Below are positions 42,901 through 54,302 of a stretch of DNA of 64,000 bases, in pieces. The notes beneath the pieces were generated by a model. The model was not told where the DNA came from, searched no databases, and saw only the letters and a program-made list of their open reading frames with translations. The stretch's first letter is position 1, and each line of letters opens with the position of its first letter. The position numbers were made by a program, and so were the translations under genes. Location of the stretch: positions 744,001 to 808,000 of the forward strand of contig JAJSPD010000011.1 of NCBI GenBank assembly GCA_021307315.1, written 5' to 3'. The stretch is from Bisporella sp. PMI_857 (taxonomy: Eukaryota > Ascomycota > Leotiomycetes > Helotiales > Helotiaceae).

Positions 42901-45899
42901 TTCTAGTTTCAAGTAGTTGATACAAGATCTAGACAACCGGTCATGTCCTCGACCAATAGCATCTCTAGTGGGACTTTGATCAAGCCATTCGAAGCCATCC
43001 TTGAGCAGGAAGTCGTTAACCGACTGGTGGATGAATTGAATAATGTATTTGTCTTGGTGAAATTTAACTTCTGCCAAGCCTCCAGATAGGGCGATGGTCA
43101 TCTTTTTCATCCGCTCATCGCTTTCGACAAATCCGGTGGATTCTTGAGCATAATATTGGAATCGGTGAATCGAGGAATCATCCGAGGCTAGAGCGAATCG
43201 GAGCTCGGCCAGTGAAAGAGGTCTCTCAGCAAGACATATCCATTGCATTAAGTGCAGTGTCCGTTGCCGGTCTTTAGGATCTATCAGCATAAGGATGTGC
43301 TTATAGATATCACCGAGATCTGATGGAACTTCTTCTAGCGCCTTAAATATTTCCCCCGAGGCTCTTCCTTCGTTATATTGCTTTACGATTACTGGAATAA
43401 CAAGAGTGACCCACAGGAATACTCCTGACGCTTTGTTTGAGATACGTGTTTGTAATAAGTTTAGGTCATCTGACCCCAACTCACGGTCTTGCACATGCAT
43501 CTGCCTTTGGAGTTCTGCTAAAGTATACGTTGAGATATCCTTGTGATTCTCGTCTTCCACGCAAATATGAACACCACTATTGGTCTTGATGATAGGGAAA
43601 TGACGACAAGAGAAACAGATACTTGTGGCATGCTTTGAGTTAAGTAGTAGCTCGTTGACCTCGTGAAGATAAGAGACGATACGCCGCGCTGAGTCCTCGC
43701 CAGCTTCATCAAGAGCGTCCACAAAGATAATAATGGAATGGGTTTTCACTGCTGAGACCAAAGAAGACTCTAGAACTCTGCGAAGCTCTAGTTCGCGCCA
43801 TTCCCAATCCTTTCCAATATCTCCCTGGAACTTTCTCTTCTCTTCATACAGCCTCTGGAAGTCAGCACTAGCCGACGGGACTTGACTCAATAATTGATAT
43901 ATCATAGTCCGAAACATGCCGATGGGAGTCTGCTGTAACTGAGTACCTCGCTTGTGGAAGAAGAAGGCAAGATAGATACGCCCGCGGGCCCCGTCCTTAT
44001 TGAATTCCCGGAAGATCCTTTTCATCAAGGTAGACTTTCCAGAACCGGGCTTTCCTTGGATCCAGAGCAGGCCGTGATTATCCGCTCTCCATGTCGTATA
44101 CTCTTTGTGCTGGAGAATCCATGCACACGAATCCGCGCGTGCGTCTAGCACTTCGTCTTGCCGATGTCCCATTTCTGGAAAGGCTAACGAGTCAAGATAT
44201 CCTAAGAGATATATCAGATTAAGACGATGGAAGTCCTTCTCAGTGAGTTCGGACCAAGATCGGGGAAGAAGTCTTTCTCTTTCTAGGACGGCTCAATCTC
44301 AAAAAGTTCTGAGAACGACTGAGTTTCACAAATTATGTCACCCGGCACTCTCGGCATTTATATATTAGAAATGCACATACGTGATTCAAGAATGGCCGAC
44401 TGGAATTCAGCAAGATGTATGACTGATGGTGCAGCTGTCGAAGCTGATGGGGCTGGCTCCGAGCGTTTCTCGGGAACATATCTTGGTGGTACTTCGTTAA
44501 TGAAGTGCTGAATAGCTGCTGAAACTCTGATGTAACCTGATTCGTCTTTATTCACAAACTTGCATATTCGAGAATGCGTCCCGTCAAGGGGAAGATTTTT
44601 GTTTACCACTGGGTCTTCAATTGAAGCCGATGTATCATTGACGACGCGTCGTCCCACAAGCTTGAGGGATGTCATACCAGAAGACTCGTAGAAGCAACGG
44701 GTGTAGAATCGTGCTTCGCGGAGCAAGGATGTGAATTCACTGTTTAGTTGCTCCAAGTTCTTACTGTTCTTCCGGAGATCTTCCAAGATTGATGTGTTTA
44801 CGCTGTGCCCGGCAAAGAAAGCCAATTTTTCCAGCTGTTCCGCCCAATCGGCCCCCTTGCTTCCATGGTGCGGTGTTCCAATGAATGCTATCCCTCTAGT
44901 GGATTTGTATATGGATTGGTCTTCTGGATTCCATTGTGACATGCGTGCGGATTTTCGTAAGATCTCCTTCAGGATGATGCCACCAAGACTGTGCACGATA
45001 AATATAAGATGTCGTTCGCTCTGAAATACAAAATGTTAGCGAGCCCAATTATCACCGAGATAGTGATGCCTACGTCGGCTTCCCGCATCCGGATCAAATC
45101 CTCCATTATCGCATCTGCGTGTGCCTTGATGCCATTCCGATCTTGTCCTTGCAGAAAGCGTATTGGACGGGAGTCATAACCACACGTGAGAATCCGTGCT
45201 TGCTGGAATCTTTCATCATAAGACAAAATATCCCGAGGCCAAAAAATCTTGTCTAGACTCTTATCAGATGAATCCGAAGATAGTACTATTCTGTCGGGTG
45301 GATAGTCTGTTATGATGGGGCGCTGATCTTGATTTGATGTCGAGTCTTCTTGAGCCTCACCAATCCCAGAAGTTAAGGAAGCCCCACTTAAAGACGTTGA
45401 ACTTTGGCTGGTCCTCACCACTTTGTTCTCATTCGACCTGCGATTCTTCAATCCGATTATATCTGGCTTACTAGCGTCGTCGTCCTGCTGAACTTTCTTT
45501 CGGTGGATCTTGCCCCAAATTCTTTTATGCAGACTCTTCTCCTCGATATTCCCCTCATTTGTCTTCGGTGTATGCTTTCGCGACTCCTTCCCTTGTCTCG
45601 ATCTCGACGAGCTTCGACTCTGATCCCTCTTGTGTTGCAGCTTTGGCTTGACAGCCGCCCAGGTGTCTACGGGATGGCCGCCCAGCCCGTGAATAAAAAC
45701 AAGGCTACCCACGAAACATCAGCCATTTCTCATTATGGAAAGACACAGGGGAATGGGAAAATAACCCAACTTACTCAAGAAGAGCCTTATGGCCGTCCGA
45801 AGGCTCAGAAACGACGCTAGTTCCGACTTCTTGGATATCTGAAAGGGATCGCACTCGAGTCAAGGCTAGTCTGAACGACCCTCCACCCTGCGACGCCAT
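39943..45899 (-). CDS. NLR receptor 1: SesB-like hydrolase - NACHT - ankyrin repeats - ZZ finger
   Basis: Five exons on the minus strand: 45899-45775, 45704-45074, 45020-44381, 44282-40117 and 40065-39943 (1,894 aa). All introns have GT-AG ends and phases that fit. The last one (51 bp, GTGAGT...TTCAG) is in frame and hidden inside the ZZ finger. Domains: N-terminal alpha/beta hydrolase (VFIHGLGGHP about 44; nucleophile IVHSLGG about Ser263); NACHT (P-loop GKPGSGKST about 542-550; Walker B IIIFVDALDEAG about 650); about 24 ankyrin repeats (about 1015-1790), 17 nearly identical; C-terminal ZZ finger (CSSCYH joined to NIYGSRYNCKEC, then FDLCFRC and two His). Fungal NLRs of this type sense non-self through the repeats, oligomerise through NACHT and trigger the N-terminal effector. 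The stop codon lies within the 9-bp target duplication of the MULE. The frame is intact. Confidence 0.88.
40520..42340 (-). repeat. Ankyrin-coding tandem array, 99-bp (sometimes 105-bp) unit
   Basis: About 18 consecutive units of 33 codons, a few with two extra Ala codons, lie within NLR 1. Units share a core such as VVRLLLDKGADIHAQGG and differ mostly at the same few positions (the R/K after VV, I/V, the residue before YGNAL, and the two residues before the next GSE). A block of six units is duplicated with a 600-bp shift: the RSEPVV...QDGHYGNALQAAALR unit appears twice, near 41270 and 41870. Confidence 0.9.
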
Positions 45900-45901
45900 C
45901 G

Positions 45902-46117
45902 TTATGGCTCAATAGAGCGGGCGAAGGTGTTTGAGAAAAGGGTGTCAACTTTGCTTCGTAGTTTATGGCGAGTCGTAGGCTTGGGTGATGTTACTTTGGA
46001 TAGGGCGGACTTGGACGAAGTTGGCCGCAAAGACGTTGGCTTGGTTAGCTTTTTAAAGAAGTCAGTAACATTTCTTTCTGCGTTACCCCACAATGGCATC
46101 TTGGAAAACGAGTTCAA
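45902..46117 (-). other. Possible upstream open frame in the NLR 1 leader
   Basis: A 71-codon minus-strand frame, basic and Ser/Thr-rich, ends two bases before the NLR 1 ATG. It may be an upstream ORF in the 5' leader or chance. The overlapping plus-strand frame 45927-46154 is equally unsupported. Confidence 0.25.
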
Positions 46118-46524
46118 AATTGTTGAAGCAAGGTCAAAATGGATGGCCAGTTGATAAGATAGCTCTGGGGGGGTCGGATGCGGGATTGTGGCGAAGCATG
46201 CATGTCAAAAGCATGACAGCTGGCCAGCCTTACTGGCGATTGGCGAACGTCTCATCCTCACAACTTCGTGGGCAACTGTGCAGGACACTAGCCGAAGCGA
46301 TTGGTGCACCCCACCATCAATGATAAATTTTGGAGGATTTCCACATCTTTGTTCTGGGTCCGGCCCATACCTAAAAGTACGCGTCCCTAAGCGTATAAAG
46401 AGTCACTAATTTCCAACTTCCTGTCACACTCTTTCCAACAAAAATGATTCAGCGAGCAACAGCTTTGCGCATGCTGGCCAGTCTTTCATTCGATGCTCAC
46501 AGACGGCTTTAAGGAGACTCACGA

Positions 46525-46965
46525 ATGGGTTGTACTACTTCCAGAAGTAGACGTCGAACCTTTCGGGGTTTTGAGAGATGGCTATCCAACCTTGAGCTGT
46601 CTGAGTTCGAAGATTTGGCCTGGCCGTTCAATCGTAGGTTACCGGTATTCGAAGACCTGGATTGGCCATTACTATGCAAGTTCTTTTATCTCACGGACTA
46701 TCTTCGGGCGTCGTCGGCTCAAAAACCACTTCTTCAGGCTCTAGCTTCCAAACTCGACATGGTAAGGATGATCTCGTTCCGTGATTGGAGGGCGAAATAT
46801 CGGTGAGTGGTTTGGGATCGCGACGGCCCCTGAAGTTATTCCAACATCAAGTCATCTCATCTTCACAGCGACATTTTTCAAGAATCATTACTGACGCGAA
46901 AGCAGGATTGGCTGACTTTGGCTTCTGTACCTGCCAGCAATTTCTCAAATGGCCGATCGCCTTGA
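46525..46965 (+). CDS. Small protein with N-terminal dual-acylation motif, divergent from NLR 1
   Basis: Exons 46525-46802 and 46869-46965 (124 aa); 66-bp intron GTGAGT...CACAG. It starts MGCTTSRSRRRTF: Gly2 with Ser6 fits N-myristoylation, and Cys3 next to it fits palmitoylation, followed by a basic patch. This suggests a peripheral membrane protein. The rest is acidic and aromatic (LELSEFEDLAWPFNRRLPVF, then LDWPLLCKFFYLTDYLR), probably helical. No known domain is recognised. It is transcribed away from NLR 1, with 625 bp between the two start codons, so the genes may share a promoter region. A second donor-like GTAAGT at 46996 suggests the 3' end may be spliced differently. Confidence 0.55.
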
Positions 46966-47396
46966 ACATCCGACCGTACATTATCTCGCGATCTTGGTAA
47001 GTTCCCGTGAAAGGTGACGGATCTCGCTTGTGAAAAAGAGTATTTCCCAAATCCTCAACCAGATCCTCAAGACTGCAAATTTTGGTGCAAACACCGCAGT
47101 TATATTATTGAACAAGGTTAGGTCTAAGGATCATACCTAGCCTATTGCGGAAGCGGTAAGTCTGCTTGCAGAAGATGGATACTTACTTTTGCTTTCGATG
47201 ACGAGTCTACATACGGGGTTGCATGTGATAATACACATGTGATACTCATGTGGGAGTATCACACCTCTATAAGTAGATAGATTCCCTTCTATAGATTTGT
47301 GATTCCACAGCCTTCAGCAATTGACTTGTTTACCCTATACTCTCTGAAGGCCCGTGACTCTATTCTTCTATTTCAACATATATCTTCAAACCCAAC
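46966..47396. other. No gene seen
   Basis: Contains a palindromic TGTGATACTCAT/ATGGGAGTATCACA motif near 47238-47261. No coding signal. Confidence 0.35.
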
Positions 47397-47633
47397 TGTT
47401 TGTATCACTCTCTGTGATACTTCTTCGTATTGATGACTTGCAATAGCTTAAGTCGGCTACCCACGGGGCACGTAGCACCGCCATCTCAGCGCAGTGCTAT
47501 ATATGCTCGTTGCAGGTGGTTGACTTGTTCTTGATTGTTCTAAGTTCTATCCTACGAGCGAGAACTTAAATACATTCAGGTGGTGGCCTGTGCATCGTGG
47601 GATATTCACATAACTTTTGACTTTATACCAACA
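47397..47633 (+). repeat. Solo LTR, family F5 (237 bp)
   Basis: TGTTTGTATCACTCTCTG...TTTATACCAACA. Closely matches 27097-27327. No matching target duplication. Confidence 0.82.
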
Positions 47634-48425
47634 GATAATCCAAGCTTTGTCTGCCCTATTATATGAAGATTGATGGACTGGGTTTCCACCACGAGACCGC
47701 ACTGGTGCTGATTCAATTTTCCCAAATTTCTAGAAGGCCGTGTCAGAATATCAATTGATAATATAGGGATAGAAACTCGTACCCGTTCAGCGCCTCCACC
47801 TGGGGCGAAAAACTTTTCATAGGCAGATTTGTGGGATTCAGGAATTCTTTCGACTGGAAAGCCGAACCTTTTGAAAAAAAGCTTTTGCTGAAGTGCTGAA
47901 TAGACGCATGATAGTGGTGATGTAGTTAATTAGAATGTTGAAGATATCTGAAAATATAAAGAAGTAACAACGTAAGGTTCGTACACGAAAGGGCGGAAAT
48001 GAAGCTGGCAAGTCTTGATACACGGAACAACGGCGCCTGATAAATATGTTGATGTTGCAGGAGATATAAGCTGAGGCAAAAATCACAAGGCGGTTTTACG
48101 TTCTTATATACAATTTGCCATGGTACTCCAGCCTGACTAGCCAACAGAGTTGCAAGGTACGCGTTTTTATTTGAAGAATCATACCGGATCCAGACTAAAA
48201 TCACAGTTGGGTTTGGTCATGGCCATGTGGCCGGCATAGAGGCGATACCCGCTCTTGACATGATACAACACGTCTCTGAAGATTTAATACCAACATTGAT
48301 TTGTTAGTCCAAGTACAGTAGGGTGCAATAAGTCTGTACCACCCCCTCGTAGGCCAAGATCTACCTTACCACTTTGATCACTTCTACGCTGCCGCTCTTT
48401 TACGTGTTCTCTACCATAACAACAC
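47634..48425. other. No gene seen
   Basis: About 0.8 kb without a supportable gene; short frames only. Confidence 0.4.
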
Positions 48426-48607
48426 TGTCGGAATACCTACCACGTAGCAAAAGGCGTAGTAGCTGTGACTACGCTCTTGCTGGTGTGGTTATGATATCCG
48501 TTGATTCTTCTAAGCTACGGCCTATTGCCAGGTAGTTATATAGATGGTAGAGGACCCACAATCCTTGCGATATGGAACGCGTGAAGCTACATACATGCAT
48601 TCCAACA
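48426..48607 (+). repeat. Solo LTR, family F1 (182 bp)
   Basis: TGTCGGAATACC...CATTCCAACA. No matching target duplication (AACAC against GTTAT), which suggests recombination with another copy. It truncates the APH pseudogene on its right. Confidence 0.85.
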
Positions 48608-49546
48608 GTTATTGACAAATATATTTCCAAATCGAAATCGTCGCAAGCCAGTTCGAAAGGACCACGATCATGCTTGTCGGAGACGAAACGCGGCAACATT
48701 GCCTTGAAGATACTGCGATGGACGTACTTGCTACAGGCGTCATCGATATCGTCGATAGAGTTTGGCTGCCCGCAAGGATGCTGTAGACCTTGTTCGGCGA
48801 CATAATGAAAGTATCTGGTAGCAAAGGAGAAGGCCCTGGAACCATGATCTATACAGAGAAGAAATGTAAGAATATGGGCTAGTTATAAGAAGTTTGAAGA
48901 GTCAACATACTACTGATATTAACACCTCCATAGCGCTCTGGCTCATTCATCTTGAGCGTCAGGAGTCTTGAGTCGATGCAGGTGTTGCGGTCTATTCTGG
49001 ATAAAGAACCAATCCGAGGAAAGTCGTGCTCTGACAATTCCAGGAGGATACTTGCGATTTGGCGGTAGATGATATCCAGATCTCTGTCGCTGATATCTTC
49101 TCGCAGGGCTTGACCACTCTCAGGCTCGGGAAGGACCTCCAAAATCTTGCCCAAAGGCTCTCCTTCGATGAAGTCTATAATAGTGAATGCCCCTAAGCCT
49201 GGAGGGTTATCTTTGGACATGTCCTATGCTAAGACAGAGGGAACAGGAATTCTCGTCTCTGTTTGATGAATTGCATTGTAGCAACCTCGTGGCGAACCTT
49301 TTCGTCTCCATTAATGGCCCTCCCTGGCACAGCAAAGCGTACTATCTATTGTACTCCGTCTTTGAATCGTACTTGGCAGCTCCAATTAAATGAGCCGCAA
49401 TTATCGCCCACGACTTCACAAAGCTGACCGTTCCGAAAGGTAGATACCCAGGTAGCAATAGGAGGGCGTTGAACGTTGTTGAATCTACCAGACCATGCGA
49501 GCGAAATGGCCCTGTGATAAACCTTAGCGCGCTCGTCCCAATCCAT
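48608..49546 (-). pseudogene. APH-type kinase pseudogene, 3' end cut by an LTR
   Basis: Minus-strand segments: 49546-49346 (MDWDERAKVYHRAISLAWSG, then NWSCQVRFKDGVQ); a stop; IVRFAVPGRAINGDEKVRHE; a frameshift near 49245; SKDNPPGLGAFTIIDFIEGE (the hinge region) to LTLKMNEPERYGGVN at about 48920. Past an intron-like gap, MLPRFVSDKHDRGPFELACDDF near 48690 ends in the region expected to hold the second catalytic motif. The LTR at 48426-48607 begins there and no continuation is visible beyond it. It has at least two stops and one frameshift. Related to the APH relic at 34159-34695. Confidence 0.65.
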
Positions 49547-50188
49547 GTCGTAGATGTCAGTAGCAATGTTGTGAAATTAGCTAGCAGCAATTGATTGATG
49601 TCTGGGTAATCGTCGGCTCAGAACGAATGCGATGTTGGAGGCCCTGTAAGCGATTAGTGGATTTAACTGCACTCAAGAGTGAACATAGATAACAAAGCGA
49701 GGCCATTCTCCGAGATTCAGGCACTCTAAATCGCAGAATGAGGTATAAGATCAATGTCTCGCCCGCCTTCATAGTTGGAGGGACGAGCAAGCGAGGGACG
49801 GCAATTGGAACTTTCTTTCTTCTGCGCTGGGAAAGTGCTGGGCTGCTTGAGGCCTTGTGCGAAATTATTAACGGTCATTTTCGGGCGATGTTGGGTATGA
49901 AGACATATTTTGCGAAATAATTTCTTCTCATTCATCCTTCCAAGATTTCCCATGAACTCGTGAAAGCTTTGTCGAAGGCATCAAAAGCCCCGCACTATAA
50001 AAAATACTGCATTTGGATTTGTGCATATTTATTCTTATATTCTACGTCCACCTAATGCAGAGATTCTACAGCTATCCCGCAATTCACTACAGTAATGCCA
50101 GTTCAGTTGAGAGCGCAAACAATCCCACCCCATTTCCCCCACCCAATTCACGTCTTTCATTATTACAGCATTGACGATCATCCTCCTC
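49547..50188. other. Intergenic region upstream of FunK1
   Basis: Divergent spacer between the APH relic and FunK1; a TATATTC/TAAAAAATAC AT-rich stretch at 49995-50040 precedes the FunK1 ATG by about 150 bp. No gene seen. Confidence 0.35.
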
Positions 50189-52820
50189 ATGGCTACTGCC
50201 TCCGAGCTAGAAAAAATCAGAAGTAATCCGATCACGGAAGGGTTAAATGCCTTTCGACATCTCTTTCAATCGACATGCACAGATCTGAGCATCGCCGCCT
50301 CTTGCGATGCAGTACAGGCCGTCTTTTCAACAGCTGCGTTGCAGGTATGGCCCAACTTCTTCCGCCTACATTCCTTGCTAACATATATAGCTACCAAAAA
50401 CCTGGTGCTCGACCTTATTCAAGCTCTGCAGATTGAACCGGCGGCTCGAATCCTTCCTTCACGAATAGCTGACAGAACTCTCTCTGGTGACCTTGCTATA
50501 TTATACAGTCGTGTGGATGCGAACCAGGTGAATATCGCGTCATCTATCCCTATAGTGGAATCGATTGTCAGGAATGAACCTGGCACACCGACTTCGAATA
50601 ACGCGGATATTTGGCGTGCGGTGTTTGAGTTAATCGCGCAAACAACTCCCGTCACACCTCCGACTCCCTTCGAGAAAGCCGTCTTCGACACGCCACTACG
50701 ATCCAGCGCGGCTTCTCAGAGGGGAATTGAACAGATCCACAATGAAGTTGATCAGCGAATACTCGAGGAACTCACCGGGTGCGTCTACTACGATGTCGGG
50801 GGCTTTTACGAGCGATACTTCGAAGGGAAGCCCTGGACGAACAACGTGAGGGATATCTACAAAGAGTCAAGAGCCCAGTATACAGAGGGTCGCTGGAGTG
50901 GGTGGCCAGAGCCTTCAATTCAGGGTCCTTTTTTTGAATGGTTCATGAAGTTCCAGGACACTCTCATCAGCAGGCTTCACCGCAGATATTACACATCAGC
51001 GAACAAAGTGTTGAGGGGATCGGAGGCTGATCGCAAGCTTGACATTTTCCTTACCCCCGCCGACGCTGCCTTACCGGACGGCGAACACGACTGGTCAAAT
51101 GTACTTGTTATTGGGGAGCACAAGCAGAATCCTGAAGAGGATCGTTCTCCAAAAACACTGATACGGTTGGCCGGATATGCACGCGAAGTGTTTGGAAGTC
51201 AACCTGATCGACGATTCGTGCCTGGGTTTACGATCTGCGGAAGTCTGATGCGGCTTTGGGTGTTTGACAGATCTGGACTGTACAACTCCGAGAGGTTCGA
51301 TATTCACATAGAGCCAGAGCGATTCATCGGGGTTATTGCTGGCTATGCGTTGATGGCGGACGCGGAATTGGGGTTAAATACGTTCATCAAGCGTAATGGG
51401 ACCGGCAAGTACATCGTCGCACAGGATTTGAGGATCTATTTGGAGGACCAGCCAATCGCTTCGACAAAGGCAATAGTGTGCCGGGGAACAGCCTGTTATC
51501 GAGGAAGGAAAAGCGACTCTACAGAATGGGAGTATGTGGTCAAGTTCGCTTGGCCGTCTGATAAAATGCAGCGGGAGGGAGAACTGTTGAAGTTGGCCAA
51601 GGAGAGGGGAGTCACGGGCATTGCTGTGTGGTTCAATCATGAGCAGATTACTATCGACGGTGGCCCGGACACTATTTCACATTTGCGACGAGACATGAGA
51701 TTCGGAACGCCACGAAAGCTATCGAGCAAAGCGTCTTGGGTCAACGGTAGTCCGGAATCCCGTCGGGCGTACTCTAAAGCAAGTCTCAGAGGAAGGTCAG
51801 GGGGCCTGGGAATCGGTGCAAGTAGCGCCACAACCTCTTCCTCTGGGCAAAAAAGAAAAAGAGATGAAAGGCTTGATGGGGGAAGCAGGCTGAAGAGATC
51901 CAAATCCAACAGTAGTCATGCCAGCACGGCAAATGTGCGTATCGAAGAAAGCGAGCTAGACGCAATTGGGACTCACAGTATTCAAGAAACAGTGGTCGAC
52001 AGTCTGGCGGACTGCCGGAATGAGTGGCAGCGGAATAACGTCGACAGTATTCAAGAAACTGGAGCCGACAGTCTGACAGGCTGCGAAAGTGAGGCGTACG
52101 GCAACCGAGTGAACTACTGCTTGGTGACTTCACCAGCTGGACGACCTCTCCACGAATATCAATCAGTCAAAGAGCTTTTAGAGGCGCTGCGTGATGCTAT
52201 CCGAGGTCATAGGTCACTGCTTGAGGTTGGAAAGATTCTTCATCGGGATGTCTCCGAAAATAACATCATCATTACCGAACTCCCTGCCGAAGATGCCCCC
52301 GAAAGGAAGACTAATTGACTTGGATTTGGCAAAGGAGTTGAACAGTATGCCGAGTGAAGCTCGTCACCGGACTGGCACTACGCGATTCATGGCGGTCGAG
52401 GTTCTTGAAGGCAAAGGTCACACATATCGGCATGACCTCGAGTCATTTTTTTACGTCTTCGTATGGATGTGCATTCAATATGGCTATGAAAGTATGGGCA
52501 GGCAAAAACCTAACAAGCCACTGAGACCGAAGACAAATATACTGCGAGGTTGGTATACTGGGATGTATACAGATATTGCTCGGAATAAGATGGGGGTTAT
52601 GGGCAAAAATCGATTCGAGAGCATCATCGCGGAGTTTGCGCCGAAGTTCGAGAGCCTCAAGCCGTTGGCTCGCGAGCTCCGATCCGCTCTCTTTCCAATT
52701 AGAGATGGGGACATCTTCACGGGCACATTACACGACCATGGTATAATGTACGATGGGATGATAAATGCATTCAGCAGAGCGATAGATCGTTTGGGGAAGG
52801 AGGATCAGGTAATTGCATAG
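50189..52820 (+). CDS. FunK1 fungal-type protein kinase, one frameshift
   Basis: Starts at ATG 50189 (MATASELEKIRSNP). The first frame runs 709 codons to a TGA at 52316-52318. The kinase continues in the next frame to the TAG at 52818-52820. The shift lies in a C5 run (52296-52300): with four C the reading frame is continuous (876 aa). This may be a sequencing error or a real mutation. Features: FunK1-type N-terminal region (QRILEELTGCVYYDVGGFYE; SNVLVIGEHKQ; ICGSLMRLWVFDRSGLYNSE), a basic, probably nuclear-targeting linker (GQKRKRDERLDGGSRLKRSK), catalytic loop LHRDVSENNIII and metal-binding IDLDLA in place of DFG. GTTRFMAVEVL follows as the APE-like segment. FunK1 kinases are expanded in mushrooms and some ascomycetes; substrates are unknown. 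A fragment of a paralogue is at 36002-36175. Confidence 0.8.
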
Positions 52821-52874
52821 GTGACGTGATGCCTTGGTTCAGCCCTGGGAGGTGGATTTTGAAGTGGTTCATTA

Positions 52875-53044
52875 CGTCAAACGGATAGATTGTAGGTGAT
52901 CTTATCATAGAATAGGTTGTAGAATAGGGCATATGATATTGATTGTAGAGCTAATAGAATCAACTATCTAGAGTGGTAAAAATAGGGGTCCTGATGCGGA
53001 GAGCGACTAAGCCAAATATGGCCAATACGCTTGGCTGTTTCACA
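52875..53044 (+). repeat. Solo LTR, family F6 (170 bp)
   Basis: Matches 19541-19710; the leading TG is CG here. Exact target duplication CATTA (52870-52874 and 53045-53049). It lies 55 bp past the FunK1 stop, probably in its 3' UTR. Confidence 0.85.
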
Positions 53045-53453
53045 CATTACATCTGTTCAGCGCTGGTGACATATCTGTTCGAATAACCAAGATTGCTCTA
53101 CCTCGTCGAGAGATGTCCTCCACTACCCGTGAGAAAAGGTAAGTGCTTGCTCGGCTCGTGGTTACGCCAGCGGTGAGGATTACGTTTGCTAAGATAGAGC
53201 ATGTTCCGAGAGCCATCCCAATAACATGCTGCGGGAATATATGCACGGGCTCCAAAATTGTTTGTCCCCCAGGTACTGTAGTCGTAGGTGTTGGGCAATA
53301 TTGAGCGCCAGCACCTTGGTTCCAAAGAAAAAAGGTTGGTGAAGGAAGATCGTATCCTCTAGAGTTGCCATCCCAGAGATGATTAGGAACAAAACAGCAC
53401 TGTGTGTTGCCAGGGTTCGTGATAATTTGGCTGCAAAAAAAAAACATGGTCAA
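53045..53453 (-). pseudogene. Possible coding relic, unknown
   Basis: Minus-strand frames give a plausible but broken protein: PGNTQCCFVPNHLWDGNSRG, then FFLWNQGAGAQYCPTPTTT, and in another frame NNFGARAYIPAACYWDG. The cysteine and aromatic content suggests a secreted protein. No family recognised. It may be a chance overlap. Confidence 0.3.
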
Positions 53454-53661
53454 AGGAATTCACGTTTGATATATAGATTGCAGAGCGCACTGGGGACAAA
53501 TGCATTTTCCAAGCGATACTAAATGTCGGTCGACTGCATCTCACGGGTCGCCGGGCAGACTAGTGATTTCACTTAGTATGCTCGTTGGCGTCAGGTGTAA
53601 GATGTGTGTCGATTCTTGTTGTTTTCTAAGCTACGTGTCGCGAAGAGGTTGCAGGTCCCGA
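53454..53661. other. No gene seen
   Basis: Spacer before the F4 LTR. Confidence 0.35.
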
Positions 53662-53844
53662 TGTCAGGAATCGGCTTACGTAAGTAGGCCAAGGAGCTAG
53701 AAATCATTTCCCCTCATTTACAGCTCAGAACTGTAGATAATATCATCATCTGTAACGCTCATACAAGCCTGTATTTCCATCACCGTGATACCCTCACAGA
53801 TCCTCTAACTGACTCCTCTTGCCTAATAAACCCTATTTCTGACA
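53662..53844 (-). repeat. Solo LTR, family F4 (183 bp)
   Basis: Inverse of 26735-26913: TGTCAGGAATCGG...CTATTTCTGACA. Flanks CCCGA and CTCGA, a target duplication with one mismatch. Confidence 0.82.
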
Positions 53845-53923
53845 CTCGAGGGGACCCACAACTCTTCACGTGACTAGTTACATGGGTTCCAACACTAAAT
53901 GTTAGCACAATTACCTAGAGAGG

Positions 53924-54106
53924 TGTCAGGATTTGAGAATCTAGGTAGCTGACATGTCCCTGACTAAGTGGGGAACGCTAGCGCGGAAGCCTTTTCACAC
54001 ACGCACAGTTCTACAATTTTGTATTATTACACATAGACAACAATAGAGAGCCTGAAGGCATCCCCAATTCCTCCTGCTTATCATTGAGTATTTTCTCGTT
54101 CTGTCA
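53924..54106 (+). repeat. Solo LTR, family F8 (183 bp), nested
   Basis: TGTCAGGATTTGAGAATC...CTCGTTCTGTCA. Target duplication AGAGG (53919-53923) and AGACG (54107-54111), one mismatch, taken from the F7 LTR. Confidence 0.88.
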
Positions 54107-54114
54107 AGACGTCA

Positions 54115-54302
54115 TGTTAGGATTTGAGAATCCAGGGGTAGCTGACACGTCTCTGACTAAGCGGGAACGCTAGCGCTGAAGACTTTTCACACACACATTG
54201 CTAGAACAATGATCACACATGTATGCAATAGAGACAACAATAGAGAGCCTGTCGGCATCCCCAATACCTTCTGAATATCATTGTGTATTTCTCGTTCTAT
54301 CA
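54115..54302 (+). repeat. Solo LTR, family F8 (188 bp), nested
   Basis: TGTTAGGATTTGAGAATC...CTCGTTCTATCA. Exact target duplication CGTCA (54110-54114 and 54303-54307). Its left duplication overlaps the right duplication of the previous F8 copy, so it inserted later. Confidence 0.9.

Noticed and set aside
45404..45820. 138-codon plus-strand frame
   Set aside because: Antisense to exons 1 and 2 of NLR 1, across a supported intron.
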